This document shows, piece after piece, positions 1 through 9,549 of a stretch of 64,000 nt of DNA. Position 1 is the first letter of the stretch. Each line of letters begins with the position of its first letter. The notes under the pieces are model-generated. The model did not search any database and was not told the origin of the DNA. It saw only the letters and a list, made by a program, of their open reading frames with translations. The stretch is from Artemisia argyi (taxonomy: Eukaryota; Streptophyta; Magnoliopsida; Asterales; Asteraceae), in the NCBI GenBank assembly GCA_030686995.1, contig CM060695.1, forward strand, positions 100,282,871-100,346,870, written 5' to 3'. A program made the translations under genes and the position numbers.

Positions 1-2
1 AC

Positions 3-1262
3 GACACTAGTAATAATAGTGGAAGAACTGGTGGACGTGGAGGTAGAGGAGATGCTCACGACACTAGTAACCCTAGTAACGATGGTGGAAATCCAGATGT
101 CTCCACCATTATTGCCCAACAACTACAAAACCTACTTCCCACTATAGTCACACAAGTTGGCAATCACATGAACAATTCGGGAAACCACGGAAGCATAAAT
201 GACGCTACAAATGATGGAGGAAAGAATGGTAACAACAACAACAACAACAACAACCATAGGACAGGATGTACGTATAAGGAATTTACGTCATGCAAACCAA
301 TTGAGTTTAATGGTAAAGGAGGTGCATTGGCATATACACGATGGGTCGAGAAGATAGAGTCAGTGATCGATATCAGTAACTGTGCAATCCACCAGAGAGT
401 GAAATATTCTGCATGCTTGCTATCAGAAAAGGCATTGACATGGCGGAACATGCAGATTCAAGCAAGGACTAGAGAAGCAGCTGTAGGCATGACATGGGAC
501 GACTTTAAGGGACTACTGAAGGAAGAATACTGCCCGGTTAATGAAATGCAAAAACTAGAAGACGAGTTTTGGCATCACTCTATGGTAGGGGCTGGTCATG
601 CAACCTACACAGATCGGTTTCATGAACTAGCTAAACTAGTTCCTCATCTGGTTACCCCTGAATCCAAAAGGATTGAGAGGTACATCTATGGCCTTGTTCC
701 TGAGATTCGTGGGACAGTGAAAACAACCGAACCTCCCACAATTCAGAGTGCAATATTGAGAGCAGGGACCCTAACCGATGAGATGGTTAGGAATGGAACT
801 TTGAAGAATAGTGACAAAAGGAAGGGAACGGGTGAATCGAGCGAGCAAAAGGGTACAATGGTTGATAATAAGAGAGCAAGAGGATTTGCAGCAACAGTTT
901 ATGATCAGGGAAAATATGAAGGTCCACATCCTAAGTGTAATAAATGTGCTTATCATCATCAAAAGTCTGAGCCATGTCGAGTGTGTACAAAATGCAAACA
1001 GTTAGGTCATTTTGCAAATAAGTGTAGAGCATCGATGAATGCGGGCAATATAGGAAACAACCAAAAGACATGCTTTGAGTGCAACAGCCCAAACCACTTC
1101 CGAGATACTTGTCCTAAGTTAAATAGGGCACAGAGACAAGTGCTAGATAACCCAACTCTAGCCGTAATGCTTGAAGAAAATAACCCAAACCGTGAATACA
1201 ATGTTAGTCCACCTCGGGGTCGAGCATACTATTTGGGTACTAAGGAAGCCCGCAATGCGTAA
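3..1262 (+). CDS. Ty3/gypsy gag polyprotein, 5' end outside window
   Basis: Gag packages the element RNA into virus-like particles. The frame is open from base 3, so the first ATG at 168 is probably internal. An Asn run from (AAC)n at about 231-254 precedes a retrotransposon gag domain (about 290-760) with the usual motif order, including a Trp-rich WVEKIE stretch and MTWDDFK. Two CCHC zinc knuckles follow: CTKCKQLGHFANKC at about 988-1029 and CFECNSPNHFRDTC at about 1072-1113. The reading frame ends in TAA at 1260-1262. The frame is uninterrupted over 1.26 kb while pol is gone, so this copy can at most supply gag. No host gene function is suggested. Confidence 0.85.
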   Translation, partial: DTSNNSGRTGGRGGRGDAHDTSNPSNDGGNPDVSTIIAQQLQNLLPTIVTQVGNHMNNSGNHGSINDATNDGGKNGNNNNNNNNHRTGCTYKEFTSCKPIEFNGKGGALAYTRWVEKIESVIDISNCAIHQRVKYSACLLSEKALTWRNMQIQARTREAAVGMTWDDFKGLLKEEYCPVNEMQKLEDEFWHHSMVGAGHATYTDRFHELAKLVPHLVTPESKRIERYIYGLVPEIRGTVKTTEPPTIQSAILRAGTLTDEMVRNGTLKNSDKRKGTGESSEQKGTMVDNKRARGFAATVYDQGKYEGPHPKCNKCAYHHQKSEPCRVCTKCKQLGHFANKCRASMNAGNIGNNQKTCFECNSPNHFRDTCPKLNRAQRQVLDNPTLAVMLEENNPNREYNVSPPRGRAYYLGTKEARNA

Positions 1263-1377
1263 CGGGTACGTACCTTATCCTACCATATTATTCTATTCTA
1301 GTTCAAAATCTAGCTTTATTATGCCGTTATTAAGATAAGAGACCTAGACACACTAAACTTTGGGACAAAGTTTCCTT

Positions 1378-1390
1378 AAGGGGTAGAGAC
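1378..1390 (+). other. Polypurine tract of the gypsy element
   Basis: The purine-rich stretch AAGGGGTAGAGAC lies directly before the LTR start TGTAACA. This is the expected position of the plus-strand priming site and identifies the following LTR as the 3' LTR of the element that carries gag. Confidence 0.75.
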
Positions 1391-4300
1391 TGTAACAATT
1401 CGCAATTTCAGGTTAACTTTTATTCCCGAAAATATCACTATTCACTTTTTACTATTCACTTTTTACTATTCACTTTTCACTATTCATCTCAGAAATTTTT
1501 ATTTCATATTCTCATAAGTTAAACTATTTTAACGATAATCCGAGAGTTTGACACTCGTCGGATCATTTCTGCAAAAATCACAAAGCCGTGTCCGAGATTT
1601 ACTTTTAGGTTTAAACGTCCTTCCAGCATCCCGATATATCCATAAAACATTATAAACAATAGAAATATGATTTTCTATCATTTTATGACAATTCCAAAAG
1701 TTTTGGAATTTTACGTTTTTCAGTTCAGCGTTTTACGCGAATTACGCGTTTTAGACCCGTGTTTCCAGTTTTTAGCAGGGTTTTAGCACCCGATAGAACC
1801 TACCACTCATTTTATATTTTATTATGGACTATATTGACATGTTTAACAATACTTTCAAGTTTTATATTTTTACGATACCCGGTTTTACGTTTTGAGGCTT
1901 AATCATTTACGGTTAGCTTTTTACGGAGTCAAAATGCACAAACTAAGCAAGATAACACCAAGAGTCATCATCTAGTCACCTTATCCCCTTTGAAACCGCC
2001 AATATGGGGGGGGGAGTCACCATGGGTGGTTAAATCTTAACCATTGATCTCTAGGATAGTTACAAGTGTCTAAAACTAACCATGGTTAATTTCTAACCCA
2101 ATATATGGTTAACTATTTTTCCTACCCTATAAATACCAAGCTAAAACACATATAAAACTTGCACCACACCTTCTTATAACCTTCAAGTCCTAAAACCTAA
2201 GGCACTTTTCTTATATTTTGTAAGAAAGTTAACTAGTTTTTGAAAGAAAACTAGTGTTTGATCTTCAATCTTGGAAATTTTCTAAGAAAAGTTGTTATAA
2301 CTTTAAAGTCTCCAAAAAGACGTCGTTATAATCTTCAAATAGCTTTGGACTTCAAGAAGGCGTCGTTATAATCTTCAAATAACCTCGGTTTATCATAGAT
2401 TGCAAAGGGTGAAGCTTAAGTCTATCAAAGTCCGTACCTTACTAGTTACTTACCTTTCTTTTAGAAAGCCTCAAGTTGTAAGCAAACCCTAACATACTTT
2501 CTTGCTTAATTATCATTTACATGCTCTTTGTGTTCCTTTCATGCTATATATATGTTCTTGTTATTTTGTTCATGATGTTTAAAAATGGATAAAACAAGTA
2601 TTGGTATACATATGTTAACTTATGACAAGTAAACAAGCAAACTAGTGATTTTTATGGAGAACCACGACCAAAATAGTATAACTTTGATATTTGACACTTA
2701 CTTACTGTTAAAGAGGACTTAACAAGGAAAACATAGCAATTTGAATCACCCAAAACGAGTACCCGAGTCAAAAGTTATGACCATTTGAAGCTAGCGAAAC
2801 CAAAACGGCAAAACTGCCCAAATAGCATTCTGATCAAATTTTGATTTTTAAAGTCCCTCTTCTGGTCCGATTCATCAAAAAGTTAAAACACGAAAGTTTT
2901 CCGGAACGACGTTTTCGTTCAGGAACAAAGAAGCTCGAGCCCTGAAAACGCTTTCCAAGTGATAATTTTCTTCAAAATCTTAACAGCCCATTTTAGACCA
3001 AAGTCACTATATTATAGTTATGATTTACTAAGACCAAGAGGTCTTATGACCTATAATCAAGACCACAACCATGGCTAGAGCCAAGGTTGTGTCTCATGAC
3101 CTTGGAACAAGGACCAAAGGTCATGGCTAGGCCATGACGAAATGACCATGTAAGATTACTTAGGCGAAAACATGAAACAAGGAATTAGGCGATAACTTGA
3201 ACAAGCAATTTGGATCTACTTCACTTAAAAAGGAACCATGAGATATTACAAAGAGAAAATGGTCATACAAAACTTATGAAACTACCCCTAATAACAATCT
3301 TCATGTACAAATAAACTTTCCTAAGTTTATTCAAATATCGGACATGTAACTTTTCGGATCAAAACTTATACATTTGTTATCAAATACTACAATAGTAGGG
3401 AGCCTCATGTGAGGAGTTCATTAAGTAAGCCGTCGAGATGAGTTGTGGATTTACGAATTAAAGTGTCCTGGCTCCTCGAACGTTTACTCCATGACTTCTG
3501 AATTATGTCGGCCCGAACGGTAGTAAGAGATATACAACTTATACATGTTTCATAAACCATTTATATTCAAAAACTTACGCTATATACTAAGTACTACATC
3601 ATGAACATTATGCAAGACATATATAGGCAATTTTTCGTATTCTTAGACGTTACTCCAAACCTAAGTCGCAACATTCTATTATAGGCTGCTCTTAGAGACT
3701 TTCATGATTCGACTACCACTTTGATTTCACATCACTTAAGCTTAAGGTGAGTCATAGCCCCTACTCTTTTCATACTTGTTTTAAACTCTTTTGGGGAGAT
3801 ACATGCTTAAACTACTTGCTTTCTCTTTTACTAAAGACAATTTTACTCATATGCTATGCTATACTTTTATACTCTTAAACATGATGTGTAGTTTTAATAC
3901 GATATGTGCCTTAATGTGTTCTATGCGCTATATTCTTTAACTACTGTTTAACTCCTGGATGGAGCCGAGGGAGAGGTATTGATAGTACTATCGGGCTGAC
4001 GCCCCCACCATTGCCATATATTCCTGGCCTTGGGTGAATATAATCCACTATGAAGCATTTGTGCTTATTCTTTGAAGCATTTGTGCTTATTCTTGTCAAG
4101 AGGTTCAGTAGGCAGTGATACTTTACATTAAGTGTGTATATATCGTATACACATATATCGAAATCATACTATATGTTAGCAGTGGGTTGTGAACACACAG
4201 GTTGCAAGTCTCTTATGGCGGGAATTGCAACTGAGTGGATTCTCAATGCCTTTGCTGTGTGAACATTCTTTTGAGGCTTTTTCAACTATTTTAAGACAAA

Positions 4301-4617
4301 CTCTATGAACTCACCAACCATTGTGTTGACACTTTAGCATGTTTATCTCAGGTCTGTAAGATGATAGCTGTTGCATGGAGCATAGAGTCGCTTGGCATGT
4401 TTTGAAGACTTATGCTTTTATCTTTACCATTCGACATGTTTTAAAACTCTTATGTATTGTATTATGGAACTCAAGTTTGTATCTCGGAATTTATTAATCG
4501 AATGGTAACTTTTCAAAACGTCTCATTTAGAGTTCGTTTTCTATAACTTGTTCTTTGTATTATGAAGTAGCACCCCTATGACACAGTCTTCCGCTGCGGT
4601 ATTTTGGGGGTGTTACA
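1391..4617 (+). repeat. 3' LTR of the gypsy element, 3227 bp
   Basis: The LTR starts TGTAACA and ends TGTTACA, following the polypurine tract. A TATA box (TATAAATA) at 2128-2135 marks the promoter about 740 bp into the LTR. A duplicated segment of about 22 bp containing GAAGCATTTGTGCTTATTC lies at about 4050-4095. The LTR is related to the minus-strand solo LTR at 9550-30294: its last 3 kb aligns to about 9550-12560, and its first 180 bp to about 30110-30294. Confidence 0.85.
2128..2135 (+). promoter_or_regulatory. LTR TATA box
   Basis: TATAAATA stands in a C-rich context, CCTACCCTATAAATACC, inside the gypsy LTR. It is followed by an R/U5-like stretch. The related solo LTR carries a TATA-like element at the matching place on the minus strand (about 11990-12005). 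Confidence 0.55.
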
Positions 4618-4790
4618 GATGATACCTCCATAACTTTGTATAGCGGATGGACCAAACAAATCCATATGGAAAAGTTCTAGACACCTAGATGTAGACACCA
4701 TATTTTTAGCCTTATGGCTACTATGGACTTGTTTAGCAACTTTGCAAGCATCACAAAAGTGTTGGTCATCTTATCACTTATGAGATTCTT
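4618..4790 (-). pseudogene. Copia integrase zinc-finger and catalytic-core start, truncated
   Basis: The minus-strand translation keeps the end of the GAG-pre-integrase/integrase zinc finger (HFCDACK) and, after about 35 residues, the conserved ELFHMDLFGP stretch that opens the integrase core. The frame then meets the gypsy LTR end at 4617, so the catalytic core is cut. Sequence between here and 5212 has lost its frame through multiple stops and indels. Confidence 0.75.
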
Positions 4791-5211
4791 AGTTAGCTCA
4801 CTTGTAGACAAGTCTTAAGTGAGTCTCACTCAAGTGTCTATTCCCAAGAGTTTAATGAAATGAAACACCTTATGTCTCCTGTGTGTCGACATGTGTAAAT
4901 CCATTGACCATAGTGGTCTCAATACCCGTTAAAACCAACTAGGAGGACAAACTACTTATAATATGGACGACTAATACTACGAAAGATAAATCCTAAATAA
5001 GAAACAATATTTATAGTGAGTTAAAAGAGATCATACCTTTTGAGTTTCATAGATAAGCTACCAAGAATGACATACATTGCATATCATCCTACCTTGTAGA
5101 AAAGCTTGGATACTCAAATACTCAGGAATCCGAGATGGTTAGTCAAACATATTTAACGGCATAAAAGTGATGTCAAGAAGTATAAAAACATTTATATTCA
5201 TTGACTTTTTA

Positions 5212-6250
5212 TCACTTACTTTGAAGAATGAGTTGCTTATAAATTTCTCTCATAGGCTTCACAAACATTATTTGTTTTGATTTACTAGTTGATGGTGTAT
5301 TTGAGTTAAATCCTAACCCGGTTTTATCTCTAAATGACTTTTGACTATTTAATAGGTTTTCAAGAGATTTTGAGCTTTCTTCAAATTTAGCTAACATTTT
5401 TCCCTTTTCATTTTGTCTTTTAATTTCATGTTTGTAGTCTAGACATATTTTGCATTCTAGATCAATCTCAACATTACTCTCTAATCTAGACATTTTATCT
5501 TCTAACATTGTTTCTTTTTCAAAATTGTTCTCAAAAGGACTTGAGGATTCATTGTTAAAGATTGTTTTTAGGTTTATGTTACAAAAATGTTTTAGACTCA
5601 TTTTCTAGTTTAGCGAATTCTAAAAAGAATGTGTCAAAGCAACAATGTTCGGTTTCAAGTTGTACCTTACTTGTAGTTTTATCTAATTGACATTCACAAA
5701 CCGGATAGTAATTGTCATTTCCGTCCGTGTCGCTCCACGATTCATAAACGAGTCCTCTTCGAGCTTGACACATATTTTCTTCGTCACTAATACCTTCATT
5801 AAAACCATTTAAACTCGTAGTACTTGTATTTTCTTCAACTAAGTGTCTATCCATTAGTTTTTCTAAGACTACTAACTCATATGTAAGATCAAATTGATCA
5901 TCCTTGACTTGACATATTTTTTTATGGAAGTTTAAAAGATTTTTCCAAATATCATTAGCCGTTTGACAAAAATACACTCTTTCATATTCGATTCTTGGTA
6001 AAGCTTTATAGATTAATATCTTAGCTTTAGTGTTTTTGTCAATTTTGAGATAGTCATTTTGATTTTCAAAACTTGTTTTTGTTGGTTTAAAATCATCAAT
6101 GGAAATAATATGACAAAGATCTTGATCTATTGATCTTACATAGTTTTCAAATTTATTTTTCCATTCAAGAAAATTTTCTTTTTCAAATAGCGGTGGTCTT
6201 TGTGTAGATTGCCCTTCTTTGAGATTTTCAAAATCAATGGATCGATCCAA
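5212..6250 (-). pseudogene. Copia gag, broken into two frames
   Basis: Two minus-strand frames overlap near 5579-5601: a 223-residue N-terminal piece and a 129-residue piece. The first has the copia gag layout known as DUF4219/UBN2, with an early FEKENFLEWKNKFENYV motif and a later NDIWKNLLNFH motif. The second is Lys/Glu-rich and likely coiled coil. No zinc knuckle is visible. The start at 6250 lies 42 bp inside the primer binding site, which fits a short leader. The frame change and the missing remainder make it a pseudogene. Confidence 0.75.
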
Positions 6251-6291
6251 GTTTTAAAATATAATATATTTTACAGATCTTGAGTAACGTA

Positions 6292-6303
6292 GCTCTGATA
6301 CCA
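6292..6303 (-). other. Primer binding site (initiator tRNA-Met type)
   Basis: On the minus strand this reads TGGTATCAGAGC, the standard copia primer site complementary to the 3' end of initiator tRNA-Met. It lies 2 bp inside the LTR end at 6306. Confidence 0.85.
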
Positions 6304-6305
6304 AT

Positions 6306-7690
6306 TGTGGAAAACTAGAAGGGGGGTTGAATAGTTTACCGCTTTTTAACTTGATTTACTTTATTAATTTTACGTGTAATCAACAATCAAAACTAATAAA
6401 CAATAAGTAATGTAAAAGAGTAAAGTAATGAACGATCAAACCACAACACAAGTGTTTATCGTGGTTCGGCTACAAGGAATCTTTTTCCTTGCCCTACTCC
6501 ACGCCCCGAGTATCCAACTCGAGAGTATCCTCCACTAGTCAACAAGCTCCTTTCTCGGTGGAGAAAACCTTACAATCGTCACTTACACTTTATCCAGTAC
6601 AAAGCTAAATACCAAGTTCTTTTACAAAGGCACAACTACTCCTAACATCGCCTATACAATATTTCCGACACTAAGCTAGATGTCGAGTTCTTTTCCAACG
6701 GGTACAACCACCCCCGATACTCTATGTATTTTGAGGACTAAAATACTAATACAAACAAATAATGTATAAACTATAAGAGTTTATACAATGCAAAGCTACC
6801 AAGACTTGCAATGTTGTGTTGAAGGTTGTAGTCTTTTCAGATGAACTCGAGGACTTCTTTGCTACAAAAGAGAACCACACAAGTGAGATACAACTGAGTT
6901 AAATGATAAAGATGAGAGTGTATGTGTATAGTATAGGTTAAAGTGATAAAAGATTTGTTGGATGTGGCTTGCTATTTATAGGAAAACCCAACAGCTAGGC
7001 CACGGATCAGGCGGAACCAAATCAAGGGTTCCGAGCGTGTATTCCCAAGGTTCCGCCAGAGCTGACAGAGTTCCTTCCAAGAAATCTTTCCATATCTATG
7101 ATAATTCTAATCAAGAACATACAAAGTCAACTTGTAATATATGTTGAGTGAGAATATGACTAAGATATGCATGAGATCTTAATCAAAGATTTCCAAAGAG
7201 CTTTGACAGGACATGTATGATGCAATGCATGATGTAGATGTATAATTCCAATTTTAGACTTTTACTAATATGAAAAGTGAACTTGTAGCAACATGTACTA
7301 ATGTTTGTATGATATGTTTTTACTAAGTAATTGAGTTACTAAAGATGTTTGAAGACATATAACTCAATAAGACACAATATTTAGTAAAACTTACTAAATA
7401 TGTTTTGACACTTAATATGCTATCATCATTGTTAGATAAACAATGAATCATGTAGCAAATGTAATGTTTACTTTAGAAATAAAGTTTCTATATGTGAGAC
7501 TTATACTATAGTTATACTTTGCTAGAAAATAAAGTTTATACTTTGTCTACAACAAAATATTAGCAAAGATCGTAAAATATAAATAACGTTTTTAGACGAT
7601 ATTTGTATTAACATATACAATAAATGCTGATAAATGTGGATATTTAACATTTGCATTAACACTTAATTATATACACGCGATACATCTACA
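6306..7690 (-). repeat. 5' LTR of the copia remnant (outer boundary uncertain)
   Basis: The LTR ends (minus strand) in TTTTCCACA beside the primer site. A TATA-like box, CTATAAATAGC on the minus strand, lies at about 6971-6981. The part from the TATA box to the primer site is about 660 bp; U3 extends rightward to somewhere near 7640-7690, where AT-rich sequence hides the end. No second LTR is in the window to fix the border. Confidence 0.6.
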
Positions 7691-8727
7691 GGTTTGCAAT
7701 GCATTGAAAAAGAGGAACGACAATTGATGAAGGGAAACATGCGTTATTTTAAGGAAGAGTATTGTCTTTTATGAGCTCCATAAGCCCTGTTCAAGGTAAG
7801 TTCTGTCATCATAAACGAGTTCGATATGTATGCAAGTGAAAACATTGTAATTTCAAACTTGTGTATGCTCATGGGTGTTTGGAATTTCCTTAAAAGATAT
7901 ATGTATTGGTTCAACTGATTTGAAATGAAATGTAATTGTACAGAAGAGAAGTAACTGGCGATGAGGAAGGGATTCATATTGGAGATTGGGATGTGGTTGC
8001 CTCGAGGTATGTAGGTGGCATAAAATGTATACTTTGCATACTTTGCATATCTAAAAAATGGTAAGTAGGTGGCATAAAATGGTTAATGCAGTATCGTGCT
8101 TGCATATTTGTAGGAATTAGCAGCTTGGTCATTCGTATATGACTACTTACTACTTCACTCCCACTGTAAATAACACGGGATATACTATGCAATGATTGTG
8201 ATAAAAACGGAAATGCTCCTTTCCACTTGCTATACCACAAGTGTAGATAATGTGGATCGTACAACACTCGAGTAATCAAGGATGATCCAGTTGCATATAT
8301 GTTATGCTCGAGTGAAAAGTCAATTATTCATTTTTGTAGTTGTACTTTAGCATATACGCATTTGGAACTTTTTCATTCATTAGCTTTAGTTCTATATACC
8401 ATGGGTTAGAAACTCAGGATCAGTTGAGATCAGTTTCACTGAGATCGATTTTAACTTTAAAATACGAGCAATAAGTTTCAAGTTTAAAACACAACGTAAA
8501 TCGACTAATTCATGTTTAAATGGGTCGAAATGGCATCTTTAGTCTGTTGCAAACCTTTGTTCATATAAGTTTAAGGAAACTTTGTTCATGTAGAAATGTA
8601 TAATGTTGAATTGACTATTGTTAAACCAATGCATTTTTTTTTCTAAAATTCGTCAAGTGATACTTAAATTGGAACATTCATTTGTACGGTTACCTTCTAT
8701 ATCATTGAATTCTATGATGTTATTTCC
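7691..8727. other. Unassigned AT-rich host sequence
   Basis: No gene, RNA or clear mobile element is visible. Short open frames here lack codon structure or recognisable motifs. A direct repeat of GGTGGCATAAAATG occurs at about 8007-8022 and 8070-8083. Confidence 0.4.
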
Positions 8728-8905
8728 GGCACATGTTATTGAAGAGTTTTCAAATGATGATCTTGATTTTGCACTTGATTCCGATGACATGGAAGATGAC
8801 ATTGACAATGAGGTTGATAGGGTTCTAAACTTCTAACTGCAATAACTAGTGATACTGATGCACAACTTCCAAAAGCCGTAAAGAAAGAGCGTTCAAAGGT
8901 ACTTA
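8728..8905 (+). pseudogene. VPS24/CHMP3 (ESCRT-III) gene fragment, frameshifted
   Basis: VPS24 is a subunit of the ESCRT-III complex that remodels endosomal membranes. Bases 8728-8836 read VIEEFSNDDLDFALDSDDME and then DDIDNEVDRVL, closely resembling the conserved acidic helix region of plant VPS24. The frame then hits a stop. An apparent 8-bp tandem duplication (TTCTAAAC/TTCTAACT, about 8821-8837) causes the shift. After it a second frame reads TAITSDTDAQLPKAVKKERS, matching the next part of the family. A GT follows AAG at about 8900, at a position like a splice donor, so this looks like a genomic DNA fragment rather than a processed copy. The other exons were not found between 7.7 and 9.5 kb or after 30.3 kb. 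I infer a decayed duplicate. Confidence 0.7.
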
Positions 8906-8925
8906 GTAGCTTATTGTAATAAAGA

Positions 8926-9102
8926 AGTGTTTTTCTAAGCTTATAAGCTCAGTTTTAGTGTATTTTGAGCTTATAGAGTTATAGCTTGCATAAGCTCATT
9001 AGCTTAAGTGAACAAACCCATATAACATAAAAAAATCAGCTTATAAACTTATCAAATCTTCAATAAGCTCATAAGCCCATCAAATAAGCTAAGACAAGCA
9101 CT
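8926..9102. mobile_element. Small MITE candidate, about 177 bp
   Basis: The ends form imperfect inverted repeats: AGTGTTTTTCTAAGCTTAT on the left against the complement of ATAAGCTAAGACAAGCACT on the right. The inside is rich in AGCTTATAAGCT-like motifs. No convincing target duplication is visible. It lies 20 bp after the VPS24 fragment. Confidence 0.5.
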
Positions 9103-9452
9103 GTAGATGCTTATTGGTAAAGCTCTTTTAAAAGGGCTTTATGTTAAAGCTATTAGTTTCTTTTTGAGATGCTTAGCCAAACACAATCTAAGTATTTTTT
9201 TTTAGTCTTAATTTCATATGAATTTTGTAATCTTGATCAATATATGGTTGAAATTTGGGTACATCTAAAGAAGTTTTCGATTAAGTTACTTCTAATCTGT
9301 TTGCATCGTGGGTGTGTCGGGCAATGGGTCAAAATATGTGCAACATGGAAGTAAGCAACTTTGGTACAAACTTAATATGTTTACTCTGGCTGCAGTTATG
9401 GGTAAAGTTGAGCGGCAATGCGAGTCATGGCATGTTCATGTCAAAGCAGTTA
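9103..9452. other. Unassigned sequence
   Basis: No recognisable gene or element. Open frames of 61 and 87 codons overlap here, but they lack family motifs, and the second runs into the LTR at 9550. Confidence 0.35.
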
Positions 9453-9549
9453 GAGTAGCTTCTAAATTTCATAGACAAAAATTAGTGAAGAAACTAATTG
9501 TTGGAGTAGCTTCTAAATTTCACAGGCAACAATTAGTGAAGATACTAAT
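9453..9549 (+). repeat. 51-bp tandem duplication at the solo-LTR insertion site
   Basis: Copy 1 (9453-9503) and copy 2 (from 9504) both start GAGTAGCTTCTAAATTTCA and share TTAGTGAAGA. The second copy is interrupted at CTAAT (9545-9549), where the solo LTR entered; the old locus resumes after 30299. Confidence 0.75.

Larger units (their letters stand above)
1..4617 (+). mobile_element. Ty3/gypsy retrotransposon, gag plus 3' LTR, pol deleted; 5' part outside window
   Basis: The order is gag (open from the window start to 1262), about 115 bp of debris, a polypurine tract and a full LTR. Bases 1263-1330 still read, in a shifted frame, like the start of an aspartic protease. The rest of pol (reverse transcriptase, RNase H, integrase) is absent, so an internal deletion joined early protease sequence to the 3' end. 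The right end lies inside the integrase region of a minus-strand copia element that resumes at 4618, so this gypsy copy is the younger insertion. The 5-bp target duplication should be GATGA (4618-4622), with its partner left of the window. A long LTR and a gag with zinc knuckles suggest a Tekay-like chromovirus; the clade is inferred, not shown. Confidence 0.85.
4618..7690 (-). mobile_element. Ty1/copia retrotransposon remnant, split by the gypsy insertion
   Basis: Read on the minus strand, the order is LTR (about 7690-6306), primer binding site (6303-6292), gag pieces (6250-5212), degraded sequence, and the start of the integrase region (about 4790-4618). There it stops at the gypsy LTR. The rest of pol and the 3' LTR must lie left of the window, beyond the gypsy copy. 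Several frameshifts and stops show it is dead. The outer LTR boundary near 7690 is uncertain because the partner LTR is not visible. Confidence 0.8.

Noticed and set aside
8618..8836. Intact 72-codon gene
   Set aside because: Only its last half resembles a protein family (VPS24); the frame is cut by a duplication and the upstream codons match nothing.
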